Positions 53,093 to 63,720 of a DNA stretch of 64,000 bases are shown here, piece after piece. This DNA is from Styela clava. Taxonomy: Eukaryota; Chordata; Ascidiacea; Stolidobranchia; Styelidae. Position 1 is the stretch's first letter; each line of letters opens with the position of its first letter. The stretch lies in the NCBI RefSeq assembly GCF_964204865.1, contig NC_135261.1, forward strand, positions 8,060,001 through 8,124,000, written 5' to 3'. The notes beneath the pieces are model-generated. The model did no database searches. It had not been told where the DNA came from and saw only the letters and a list, made by a program, of their open reading frames with translations. The position numbers and the translations under genes were made by a program.

Positions 53093-54036
53093 ATGGACCT
53101 TTCCCCGACCTTTGACCCCCGAAAAATTCTTCCTATATTTTACCATTGCAAAATTTTCGGGGCTATTTTAGGAGTGCTTTTGCGAGTTGACGCATGTACA
53201 ATGGGGTATGTGCTTCAAACCATCATTATGATTCATCGCATACAAAAATCGGTTTTCAGAAGTACCGGTAAGGAATTTTAGCCTAGTCTATCCCAGTTAT
53301 TTCTACACTAATTTTTTATTACTGCAATTAAATTAAAACTTGTACGAAGAGAGAGAGATTTATCATTTGTCAACCAGAAAAAACATAAATACATTGATAA
53401 TAATAATGAATATAAAGCAATACGCATAACGTTTCTTCGGTATGGACTGGAGGGAACGATACGACCATGCGGTCATCAGGGTCAGCTCCCACCATGTTCG
53501 CACCAATTGAAATAAGTTCATAGTAAAAATATTCATTATTATAAAGCGGTTATATATTCTAGAATTCTGTATCTTTGGAGGGACCTCGACCAAGGGTTTG
53601 GCCTGTTCTTAAATGAGAAATATGTATTAGGAATTTGAGTACAAAAGTTCATAATATTTGCTTAGGATTTATAGATTTGGACATTATAAAAACCTTTGTA
53701 TTTCATCTAATACAAATAAGGAAGTGGCAAGCCATGAATAGGACATATTTGGTCCTATCGTTAGTCGTTGGTCCTATCAGGAGATTAGAAGACAGAGTGA
53801 TCATTGAATTATCTGATTTGTATTTAGGTTTACTAAACAAAACTGAAAACTAACGAATAGAGTTCAAAAACGCAAAAACAAGGTAATGTTTACGACCACG
53901 CTTGAAAATCTGTTTGAGTGAGAAAAGTGTCTTAACGGATGCGAAAAGAGAGCATTGTTACGTCACTTTTTGCATCTTGCTGATTGGCCAATGTCACGAA
54001 ATAAACAAGGAAGTTGAAGCTCCGGGAAAGGTCCAT
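53093..54036. mobile_element. DNA-transposon-like copy of the 63260-63720 family with inserted repeat
   Basis: The ends ATGGACCTTTCCC and GGGAAAGGTCCAT are exact inverses of each other. Left part (53093-53290) and right part (53870-54036) match 63270-63480 and 63530-63720. Between them sits other sequence, including the repeat at 53345-53490, so it is a composite. Confidence 0.7.
53345..53490. repeat. Dispersed repeat (relative at 31752-31905)
   Basis: GAGAGAGA run followed by 'catttgtcaacc', 'cataaataca', 'gatacgacc' and 'gtcatcag' in the same order as at 31752. Confidence 0.5.
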
Positions 54037-54184
54037 TCCATACCTAGACTATAACCAGTAACTTTGTGGCAGCATGAAACCGGGAACTGGTATTGGTTCA
54101 GGGGAATTCCACTTGTGAGTTTCTCCTTTAATCTTGTGATAAGTCATAAGATGCCGGTAGTGCAATGGCGGGGAGGTTTGTTGC

Positions 54185-54325
54185 AATATTCCAGTAGCAG
54201 GGTACGGTACCGGTACTGCTTTGTACTGAGGTTTGGTACCGGTAACTGTTGATTTTTCCCAACTTTCCTTATTACGGTACCATATGAGCTGTGTAGGAAT
54301 GTTTCTCCGTACCGGTACCGGTGTC
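54185..54325. repeat. GGTACC/ACCGGT-rich tract
   Basis: Self-complementary 'ggtaccggtac' words occur several times on both strands, as also at 31118. Probably a decayed simple repeat or foldback. Confidence 0.5.
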
Positions 54326-54736
54326 GTTTGCAATGGCAGAATGGTGACGTTGTAGACTATTCTTGGGAATGAAATAGCGTACCGTATTACCGATACAGCG
54401 ATATTGTATTAAAGTCATAATTCTGTCATTTGCGTTACGATGATTGTATAAAGTAAACATGGCCAATATTCTGATATCAATCAATTTTATTTGGTCAATC
54501 TGATAGAAACAAAACACAAAACAACAAAAAAAAAAAAAGAAAATTGTATTATATCATTGTAATTATTAAAAAAACATTATTATCGTTGGATACTTATTAC
54601 TGATGAAACAAACTGGAAATACTGTTAAACTCAATTTAACAAATGGATCATGAATGGAATGTGGACTATAATTTATTTTATTTGTTTATTTATTTTTTAC
54701 ATATTTATTGAAATCACTCAATGAGTGAACCAATTA

Positions 54737-54762
54737 AAAAAAAAAAAAAAAAAAAAAAAACA
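54737..54762. repeat. Poly-A tract
   Basis: About 25 consecutive A bases. Could be a retrotransposon tail, but no body was recognised upstream. Confidence 0.8.
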
Positions 54763-55084
54763 ACAAGAAACGGACAAACAAAATACAGAGGACCGGGATA
54801 TTTGAATGGGAATGTTTTAACTTTTAACACATTGGATAATACAAAAACACTAGTTTATTATTAAGTGAAATGCCTCTTTTTCAGTGAAATTTCGAAATAC
54901 AATAATAAATCCAGAAATCAGTACAGCAGTAGGGTAAATGTTACGAACATTAAACACTGAAACATGTACAGTTGTATCTTGTGTGTAAAAATGTATGGAC
55001 CCATATCTTTATGATGTTGTTGATAGTGTTGTACCTTATCCTGTTATCTCAGCATCTGTATATCATATGCAATTATGGCTTTAA

Positions 55085-55460
55085 TTATTACTTATCGATT
55101 TTAATCGATAAGTATGTTGATAAGTATTTGTCTGTCTGTTTGTCTGTTAGATGCACGCGACATCTCACGAAAGCGAGATTTAATCTGCTCCAGATTTTGC
55201 ATGTGCATTCATCTTATCTCGGACCAGAAGCCTATTGATTTTGGGCGAATTATGTCGTATTATTAGCGAGTTATCAATCAATTATTGATGAAGTGATCCA
55301 GATTTTTGTAAAGCGAGAGAATTTTGAGGCCCGCCGAGTATGTGTGTGCGATGGGCAGTGCGCAATTACAAGAGCGGATGAATCGAAACTGCAGTTTCTG
55401 TTTTGGGGGATCCCCTAACTATCGATCGATAAGTCTTCGGTTTCCAACCGATATTCTCTT
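55085..55460. repeat. Dispersed repeat, longer copy (relative at 11293-11480)
   Basis: Starts with a 'tcgataagtatgttgataag' segment, then GTCT units and GTTAGATG, 'cgcgacatctcacgaaagcg', 'gcctattgattttggg' and a terminal 'ccaaccgatattctc'. The GTCT-GTTAGATG start recalls the left edge of the Helentron at 1-30. Confidence 0.6.
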
Positions 55461-56673
55461 TTTTTGTTATTATGTTTTGTTATTGTTTTTTTCAAGATAA
55501 AATAGCATAGGGCTTAGTCTACTAACATAATTAGCATTAGGCATTGGTTCAAATCTATCAAACCTGCAAACTAGACAAATTTGAGCATTCTTAACGCAGG
55601 ATAATCAAATATTCTTTTTGGATTTCTAAGTTTTCATAACAGGAATGATTACGTTAAGTTGCCAATGTTGAATTTTTTAGGATTGCACTGGATGAAATGT
55701 TTTCTTTATAACTACAAAAAATGTTTGCCTTTTGTCACTTGCAAACATAAATAAATAAACTTAACTAATATCTCATCTCATAAAAATGACAAAAATTGGA
55801 AATAACTCATGAAATGGACACTAATATATAGACTACATGCTAATTGATATGGTTTATAAATCAATGTTATTTCATAAATTAATATCAGAATATGTTACCT
55901 AAATTAATGATATCCCAAGGGCATGATCAAAACAATGACATTTTATGATCATATAATTATATGTATTTTTGGTTGCGAAATTTTTAAGTTTCTGCTTTTT
56001 TTATGTCTGTTTTCATTCACAAGGTGTTAGGGTTAGTCAGTGTACAGGTGTATTAAGGTATAGGAATGAATGATTGGCATCTGCGTGAATTTAGCTAATA
56101 GATTTGACTTAATGTAATAATCGTCCAACGCTGATGAAAGAAAATTAGGTTTGCATTAGTTCGACTCAAGTAGCTAATATCAGAATATGGAAAAAAATAA
56201 AATAAATTGCATATATCTCCCAAAACAAATTTGAGTATCCTACGTACACCTTGCTCGTATTTTTTTGTTAATCATTTAACAATACGAATTTATGTTTTAT
56301 TCAATGTTGTTTGAAAATTAACATTACGAGCAATACGAAGTTAAGTTTGTTTGGAAAGCAGCCATTACACTTTCACTCTTGGGTAATCAATATGAAACTG
56401 TAATTCGAGTATACGGAACTGTTGAAAGTGAGCGCAGAAAACAAAAATGAGTGATGCACAAAAATAGCAATATCACATTTGAAGTAGGCCTACAAAACTA
56501 CCATAAGTGATGTTTCAAATATGACTTATCAAATTAATATAACAGTTTTTATTTATGGAATAGATATAACTGTATAAGAAAAATACTATTCCTTAAATAT
56601 TAAACACTGATTTTTTCATTTGCTTGTAATAATCTTTTTATCGAATTAGCAGATTAAGCTATTGTAGTTTAAA
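55461..56673. other. Upstream region of SSUH2
   Basis: AT-rich, no exon. 'aattagcag' at about 56645 could be a splice acceptor for a non-coding first exon. Confidence 0.4.
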
Positions 56674-58134
56674 ATGGCATCCAATAATCCAAATATGGGT
56701 TATCAACAACAAGGATATTATCCCCCTCCAACCCAAGCAGGCGGTTATACGGGGCAGTATCAACAACAGCCTCAGCAATATCAGCAACAACCTCAGCAAT
56801 ATCAACAACAACCTGGCTATGCCCCTCTGCCGCAAGGGCCATACCAGCCCCAGCCTGGCTATGCTCCTGCTGGTCAGGTCCCCCCAAATGCATATGCCCC
56901 TCCAGGTGCCGCTGCACCCCCACAGGCCTATCCTGCAGCATCTGGTGACCAAGGGCAAGTGACTGAAAAGACCCCATGGAACCCAAACCAAGCGACAGCA
57001 TACAGTGGGCCCGATTTGCCAACTGATGATGTGATGGAAAATCAGGCTGGAGATGCACCTGCTACTGCTCCACCACCAAGCTATGATCTAGCTGTTTCTG
57101 GATATGAAAATGTTGGGGTCACATCAGATAATCCAGTTGGCCCTCCTCCTGCATATGAACCCTCTGAAATGGTGGAAGCCAAAGTAGATACATCAAAGAT
57201 GCCAACTATTTCAGATGATGAAGCGAGAGATGCGTTGTTGGTGCTTGTTAATAAAAGTGCATGCTGGGGAGCTGGAGCGGCAAAGAAAATGAAATTGAAA
57301 GATATGATTGCAACTAATGCATATCACTATACTCTCGAAACATACACTGAAGGTCGCACAACCAAGTATGCTCAAACCCCTTTCAGAGGTGGTTATGTTG
57401 ATGGTCCTGAAAATGGTCAGGCACCGCTTCCATGGGAAATCTCATGTAATTCTACTGCTCTTTTTAAAACTGAGCAGCATAAGATTCCAGTACCACACAC
57501 TGAAGTTGTTAAGACATGTAATTGTTGTTGGGGACGCGGATTCAATCGTTGCACAAGATGTCATGGAAGAGGAAATGTCAGGTGCTCGTTTTGTCATGGT
57601 TCTGGCACAAGACATGTTCATAATTCAGATGGCCATTCACATCACGCCCAATGTACTTCTTGCCATGGCCGTGGAAGAAAGCGATGTATTACTTGCCATG
57701 GATCGGGATGTGTTTTGTGCATTGTTTGTGCTGGGTATGGCAATGTAAAGCAATTTATTCAGCTTACTGTATTGTTTACAAATCGTTTGAGCGATCACAT
57801 TGTGGAGCGCACCGATTTACCAAATGAGCTCATCAGAAATGTTCAAGGAGATGAAATTTTCCAGCAAACGTATCCCCGAGTCAGCCCAATTGAGAATTTT
57901 TTTGAAACGGAAATAAACCAGAGATCTTTGCAGCTAGTCAATACTCATGCATCCTCATGGCCAGCGGAACGTATCTTACAACAGAGGCATGTTCTACGTT
58001 CAGTTCCCGTGCATGAATGCCATTTTGAATTTAAGGATAAACCAGGTCGTTTCTGGGTTTATGGTCACCAACGTGAGGTATATACAACAGATTACCCTCA
58101 CACTTGCTGTTGTTGTCAGTGTGCTATTCTCTAA
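56674..58134 (+). CDS. SSUH2: SSUH2-like protein with DnaJ-type cysteine repeats
   Basis: An uninterrupted ORF of 486 residues. Residues 1-110 are a low-complexity Q/P/Y region with YQQQPQ repeats. PPPSY (133-137) and PPPAY (157-161) are PPxY motifs, the usual ligands of WW domains. From about 175 the SSUH2 homology region begins. Residues 282-356 hold six CxxCxGxG-type units (CTRCHGRG, CSFCHGSG, CTSCHGRG, CITCHGSG and weaker flanking ones) resembling the DnaJ zinc-binding domain, but there is no J domain. The C terminus TCCCCQCAIL has a cysteine cluster and ends in a CaaX-like CAIL. Human SSUH2 has been linked to tooth development; molecular activity is unclear. Vertebrate homologues have introns, so the intronless coding part is notable. 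AATAAA at 59485-59490 would give a 1.35-kb 3' UTR. Confidence 0.9.
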   Translation: MASNNPNMGYQQQGYYPPPTQAGGYTGQYQQQPQQYQQQPQQYQQQPGYAPLPQGPYQPQPGYAPAGQVPPNAYAPPGAAAPPQAYPAASGDQGQVTEKTPWNPNQATAYSGPDLPTDDVMENQAGDAPATAPPPSYDLAVSGYENVGVTSDNPVGPPPAYEPSEMVEAKVDTSKMPTISDDEARDALLVLVNKSACWGAGAAKKMKLKDMIATNAYHYTLETYTEGRTTKYAQTPFRGGYVDGPENGQAPLPWEISCNSTALFKTEQHKIPVPHTEVVKTCNCCWGRGFNRCTRCHGRGNVRCSFCHGSGTRHVHNSDGHSHHAQCTSCHGRGRKRCITCHGSGCVLCIVCAGYGNVKQFIQLTVLFTNRLSDHIVERTDLPNELIRNVQGDEIFQQTYPRVSPIENFFETEINQRSLQLVNTHASSWPAERILQQRHVLRSVPVHECHFEFKDKPGRFWVYGHQREVYTTDYPHTCCCCQCAIL

Positions 58135-59490
58135 ATAACAGTCCTCAGTTTTCCAATCAAAAATGATCAATGGAGAAATTATAACTTGTTTATATTATAT
58201 TTTGTTTTTACAACTGATTATGAGAAATACAGAGAACTGTTTTTGATGCATGGTGATTTTGAACAATGTTTTTTTTTATATATATGACAATTTCAAAAAG
58301 CATGGTGAATAACAAAATATGATTTTTCTCTCATGATATTCCTATTTTTGAATGTGGTTCCGTCGCTTATCTAATCTATGTGCAATATGTACAAAACTTT
58401 AACACTAGCCAAAGTAAATATTTGTAGTTATGCTCTGCAGTATTTTAGTTGCTTAAAATACATTATAGATGTTATTTCTTACGTTTATATTAGCGATGTT
58501 CAGGACTGAATGATTTATGAATCGAAATAAGTAAAACTTCACCTTCAATATATTTAAGACTGCTTTTGTTATATATATTTTACCTGTCACTTGTATCATA
58601 TCTGATTTTAATTGGTTGGAAAGAAATCCTAATCAGCTTATATATATATATATATATGACCAATATCTAGTTTAATGCTATATTCTGACTGTCATAACAA
58701 CTTTATACATATCCTTAATGCTTCCTGACGATTGCATGTGATACTCGAATGTCATACAGTCATACTATACAGATTTTTAACTAACTAATGATTCTTTCTG
58801 GTTTTTATTAACTTTTTTTGATTTCTTAATAAGAAAAGAACCATTATTATACATTTGTATATGGATCAACCGATCAACACATACCTTGAGCACCATTGCT
58901 ACCTGTAAAATATCTCAAAACAACATTTTTTGATTTCTTCACATATAAAAGTCAAATCCTTTTTTTGATTGCTTCACCCTAATACCCATATAATATACAG
59001 TATTGTAATTCTCAAAGTCCGTTTTATATATGCTTAGCAGCTTAGTTATTATCTTTTATTTCACATTTCTTTGCAGAAATTGATTCTTTCCTAAAGGTGC
59101 ACTATATTTAAAAAAAAATTGCTTTTGCTATTTCCCATAAAATGTAATTATAGGGGAATTTTAGGCATTACAATCGAACTTGAAATTGTAAATTATTTTC
59201 ATAATTAAATTAATTCACCCTTCAGAAATCAGAAAATATAGGTATTGAAATAATGGAAGATCTGATTATGGGCTTTTTGACAGGTTATGGAGTAAGAGTT
59301 TTTATTCAAAATTCTGCACGGATTTATAGTTTATTAGCTGCGTGCTATCTGTAAATTATTATTATTTGTGTTCAGGTTTCATTTGCCTACATGCCTTTGC
59401 CTGTACAATGCCTATGCTGCTTCCGTGAAGATTTATTTCATGCTAATATCATTCAGCAGTTTTATTAATTTCATATATATGTAAAATAAA
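58135..59490 (+). other. Probable SSUH2 3' UTR
   Basis: AT-rich, no ORF of note, (TA)n at 58642. First canonical AATAAA that I see is at 59485-59490. Confidence 0.4.
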
Positions 59491-59686
59491 GACCTCATAA
59501 TTAAGAAAATTTGTTTCTGTTCAAGTTGGATTCAATTTGGGAATGATATATGGGATACAAAGATTGCAAGTTTTGGCCAGGAAATGAGTTGTTGGGCCAA
59601 ATGAATGTCGCCGTGTGGTTTCCGACTTCCCACGAAGTATTTCTGAAAGCTGCTTTTAACATGAACGAGAATGTATATGTCGCAGG

Positions 59687-60050
59687 TAGGACTGGGCATT
59701 TTTGAATACATTGTGATTTTTAGAATCGAATAGAATATTTTTTTTTTAGAATGGACGCTCGATTACTTGGAAGATACTTACTATTCAAAGGTTACATGTG
59801 TATTTATTGTAATGGTCGTCCAGGCTCCAGTCACATAAATTACTGAAAACAGAATCCATCACTCATTCAGTTCGCTTAGGTTTCGCACATAAATAGAATC
59901 ATGTTACATCTAATATCTATAAATCATTTATTTTTTTAAAGAAAAGAGTCATGTCAGAATTGCGTTTTAAAAATATGACTTCACAAAATAATACAAGATG
60001 GCGGCGATTCGAAATTTTGGCTGGACTGATTCAAGACACGTCCAGCCCCA
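59687..60050. mobile_element. MITE, TGGGCATTTT family, copy 2
   Basis: Left end 'taggactgggcattttt'; the right end is more decayed. Flanks gtcgcagg (59679-59686) and gtcgcaac (60051-60058) agree at six of eight positions. Internal 'agatggcggcgattcgaaat' is shared with copy 1 at 49606. Confidence 0.75.
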
Positions 60051-60951
60051 GTCGCAACTGTCATGAAATTAATGCCTAGAAATACCGATATATTTGCTGC
60101 AAATAATTTAAGGACGTCAAACTTCAAATGAGGCTTAGCGTGCGACAAAAAAGTTTCACCTTTCCAAATAGAATGAAAGTGAAATATCCAATCGGATTAC
60201 GTTCGTTAACTATGGTAACATCATTCTTTTTTCTTGAACTCCGTAAATACCGAAGATAAAAAAAAGACACAATCTGGGTACAATCTTTCCTAACAAAAAC
60301 CAATTTTCTGTATATTTAATCATACATCAATACCTAAAATGTTCGTTCCGAACCCCCATATATCCCTCGTATTCACATGTCCAGTTTCCATTTTAGAATG
60401 TAGATCAGAAGGATGCCTCTCCAACGTAGGTAAATAGCGGATTAATTATCGTTCGCGCCGCCCATTTTATGCGATAGCCGATCGCCCAGATTATATATAT
60501 ATATACGTTCCCCCTCATTTTTTTGCCCGGCAATTGGGCCGACAAAGAATGCATTGAAACTTATACATCCCAATTTAAATCTAGCTCAATTTTGGTCTAA
60601 TCTAGTAAAGATATTCACATCATATGCTGCGCGGCCGCATTGTTCCCCTATTATATTTCCGTTATCCTATTATGTTTATAATAGTGTTGACTTTGTTTTG
60701 TGGCAGTAAATCTCTCTATCTATGTGTCCATTGCACAGAATAACTCTCACAACTCATTCACTGAATCCCTCCAGCTGTATTCAATATTCACTATGAACGA
60801 TGCAAAAAATACATTCACAAATAGGCTACACGCTTTGAAGAACTTCAATTCAAACAAAAATCAAAAAAATTATTCCGGGAAGTATTCAATTAACCCGCCG
60901 ACATCTTGTTAGCAGAAAAACGAGAGATTCGTATTCTATATTCTTCTCAAA
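60051..60951. other. Intergenic region, nothing recognised
   Basis: No supported exon. (TA)n near 60495; a NotI-like GCGGCCGC at about 60631. Confidence 0.4.
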
Positions 60952-62343
60952 TCATACGTCATAAACCTTTCCAAATTGAAAATGTGACAGGCAAAGTAAA
61001 ATTTCGAATGGTATTGGGAATAACGCAGACAGAGAGGGTCCTAAATTACTTAGAATACATCTCACAGCGATGGAATACACTGGTATAATGCTCCTAGATA
61101 AAGTCAACAAAAGAAAAACTCGAGTGCGTATATCTGGGTGTTCGGATGACATAGCACGCACTGATGCATTGGCAACACAAAGAAAATTTACATCATTAAA
61201 GCTAAATATTATGACGTAACTTAAAAATGATAGAACGTAATTTTTAAAGTTGAGGGCGAGTGAAAATGATACACAGCCAAACAAAAAAATCAAAAGACTC
61301 GAAGCTAGCAGAATATACTTTCTTTCCAACTTGTCTAGAATTCGTCCTCCTATTATTGACATCAGCCAACCAAAAGCACTTGCCACACAAAACAACAATC
61401 CTGCGGCCTTATCGGTGAATTCTGGGAATGCGTCAAGGATCACTGAAGAAGTAAGTACATTAAGCAACGGAATACCTGCCATATATAGAACATATTCAGC
61501 AAACATGCGTAAAAATTTACGATCGCAGAATAGAGAAAACGTCATTTTAATTTCAGAATAGAAGCCTGCGAAATGTTCAGTGTTGATCGTCCTTTGTTTT
61601 TCTGGAGGATAATCAGTTACGAAGCACATTGAAAAAACGTAACATATCAGCGCCACTACAGCTAAGATAAAATAAATATGGAGAAACGTGCTGCAGAACA
61701 CTATCATAAGACTGTCTTTTTCGCTGATAACGGTTGTAGCGTTGAACGTGTTATCTTCATTTGAAAACCGAAACGTCTGTGTCGCAATTATATTTGAAAT
61801 TACCATGGAAGCACTTCTTGTAACCCATATAATTGATGTTGCCGTTCCCTGCTGGTTACGAGGAAACCAGTTTTGTGACATAGTTTGAACAATTGGAGTC
61901 GAAATTGCTGCAGCCGCACCACTCAAAATTTGCCCAATTGCGACGATTTCATAATTTTTCCTAGAGTAGACTCCTGTCGCTATTAGAGTGTTTCCTGCAA
62001 ACACAGCAGCAGAAGCGAGGAGAGTCATCAGCCGAAGATTGATGCACTTGGCCATGACAGCCAAAGATAACGCAAAAAGACCTCTAGTCATATGATAAAG
62101 GTTTGATAATAGATCAATTGTATCTGGAGATTTTTGAAAATAATCTGAAGCGACATCATTTACAAATCCAAATATGCCTTGACTGAAGTTGTCCAAAAAC
62201 ACAATTCCAGATATGATGCACAAAATACCCCATTTTTTATAAGATATGAATCCAGTTCTTCCTTTCGCTACTAAACCGGTCCTAACAGATATATTATTTG
62301 AGATAGAGCTTGCTGGCTTCTCTTCATCCATCCCCTTATACAT
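60952..62343 (-). CDS. Major facilitator superfamily transporter, possibly SLC49-like
   Basis: The open frame extends upstream to a TTG at 62418, but the first ATG is at 62341-62343 (463 residues) with a second at 62329-62331. Ten to twelve hydrophobic segments are visible, arranged as two halves split by a charged loop (DYPPEKQRTINTEHF). The first starts at WGILCIISGIVFLDNFSQG. NWFPRNQQGTATSI before the fifth or sixth segment resembles the 'WFPxxxRxTATSI' motif of FLVCR/DIRC2-type (SLC49) carriers; GGRILDKLERKY is the MFS motif-A-like loop of the second half. Substrate cannot be told. No intron interrupts the coding part. A 5' exon joined upstream is possible. Confidence 0.8.
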   Translation of the reverse strand: MYKGMDEEKPASSISNNISVRTGLVAKGRTGFISYKKWGILCIISGIVFLDNFSQGIFGFVNDVASDYFQKSPDTIDLLSNLYHMTRGLFALSLAVMAKCINLRLMTLLASAAVFAGNTLIATGVYSRKNYEIVAIGQILSGAAAAISTPIVQTMSQNWFPRNQQGTATSIIWVTRSASMVISNIIATQTFRFSNEDNTFNATTVISEKDSLMIVFCSTFLHIYFILAVVALICYVFSMCFVTDYPPEKQRTINTEHFAGFYSEIKMTFSLFCDRKFLRMFAEYVLYMAGIPLLNVLTSSVILDAFPEFTDKAAGLLFCVASAFGWLMSIIGGRILDKLERKYILLASSLLIFLFGCVSFSLALNFKNYVLSFLSYVIIFSFNDVNFLCVANASVRAMSSEHPDIRTRVFLLLTLSRSIIPVYSIAVRCILSNLGPSLSALFPIPFEILLCLSHFQFGKVYDV

Positions 62344-62713
62344 AAGTGTAATGAAATTATGAATATCAGGCAAAATCACTTTTAATTGATTAATTATATT
62401 CGCGACGATGTAATGCAAACGTCATATTATTTCCTGTTCTGCTTATCACGTATAATATTACAACGGTAAGTATAACGAATATAGAGTATGTGTATATGGC
62501 GACAATATTTAAAAATCTTTCCCGGTAAGCATTCAGACACTTGTTTTTGGTTCCACTGGACTCCAACAGTCACTGAATGATACGAAAAGTGACTACATAA
62601 CAGATTCAATTACATCTGCAGTGCAGGGTATAGGCCTAATATCATATATCCAGCGTACGAGATGCACAGATCTTTTTGATAAATGTTTTATTCTGTAGGC
62701 TATACTTTATATA
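62344..62713. other. Upstream region of the transporter gene
   Basis: No supported exon; no clear TATA box. Confidence 0.4.
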
Positions 62714-62715
62714 TA

Positions 62716-63057
62716 CAGGGTGGCCCCAAAGTAGGTTTGTAGTTTTCATTTAGGCACTTTTAAAGTTCAAGAATGCGTACAGTCTCAGCATTTTCATACT
62801 TTCAATATTTCTTTAATATCCATTTTCTTTGCTCTTCATTTAAATTATTTGCCATTAACCCTCAAATAAAATAACGATTTACAAAATGTATTACTTTCCA
62901 AGCAGCTAGAAAACTAATGTAAAATTCACACTAGAGTTATTATCTGAAAAACAAGCAATTTTTGTGGTACTTAACAAGTAACATAAAGTGAACTGCAAGT
63001 AGCTTCAAAGCATATAAAATAGTTTAATAACTGTATACCTATTTTTGGGCCACCCTG
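62716..63057. mobile_element. TA-flanked non-autonomous element (Tc1/mariner-like termini)
   Basis: CAGGGTGGCCCCAAAGTAGG at the left and, inverted at the right, CAGGGTGGCCCAAAAATAGG agree at 18 of 20 positions. TA lies directly outside both ends (62714-62715, 63058-63059). 342 bp, no ORF. Confidence 0.85.
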
Positions 63058-63078
63058 TATATATATATATATACATAT
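63058..63078. repeat. (TA)n microsatellite
   Basis: TA run directly adjoining the right end of the element at 62716-63057. Confidence 0.8.
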
Positions 63079-63259
63079 ATCAATTGTCTCAAAGCCAGCT
63101 CAACTCAGTGGAAAGTCATTACCAATTTTGAAATTGTCTACAAATGTAGATAAATTATCACGAATTAATCATGGTTGCATAAAGAGTGGCCCATATGCTT
63201 CCATGCATCGCATTGTAACGATATTTGAGGTTCAAGTCAACGCGCCATGTCGGAGCGAG

Positions 63260-63720
63260 TAAGATATCACAGCCAATGGATGCTTCCTCGACCGTTGAAC
63301 CAAGGAAAATTTTTCTTATACTTTACCACTGCAAAATTTTTGGTGCTCATTTTTAGAGTGGTTTTGGGAGATGGCGCCATAAACCGGTTTATATCTTTCA
63401 AACTATCATTTTGATTCAAAACATTCAACAACTTGTCTATCAAAAGTACCGACAGAAATGTTTAGCCGAGTCAATCACAGACAAATTGATCATTGCGTTA
63501 TATATATTTTGTTTTATGCTTAAAATTTCGAAACACGACTAAAATTAAAAAAATACCACGAAAAAGCACGAAACGAGGTAATATTTACAACCATGCTATG
63601 TCTTAGTGACCAAAGTGTCTGAGCGCTGTTAAAAAGATCTATTGTTACGTCACTTTTTGCATATTGATGATTACCCAATGGTATCGAAGTAAATAAGGAA
63701 GTCGATATGCGGGTAAACAT
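63260..63720 (+). repeat. Dispersed repeat, most complete copy
   Basis: About 460 bp with relatives at 52655-52885, 53093-53290 with 53870-54036, 51560-51670 and (inverted) 32640-32770. Conserved words include 'ccactgcaaaattttt'-like, 'caaactatcattttgattc' and 'attgttacgtcactttttgc'. Left and right ends are weakly inverted. No ORF. Confidence 0.7.

Noticed and set aside
54737-54762. Poly-A tract as the tail of a processed pseudogene
   Set aside because: No coding sequence or target duplication was recognisable upstream.
56659-57058. Two long minus-strand ORFs (110 and 129 codons) opposite the start of SSUH2
   Set aside because: They are antisense shadows of the low-complexity Q/P-rich coding sequence; no independent similarity.
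62344-62418. Extra 25 residues at the N terminus of the transporter
   Set aside because: They depend on a TTG start; the first ATG is at 62341-62343 and the segment is not conserved-looking.
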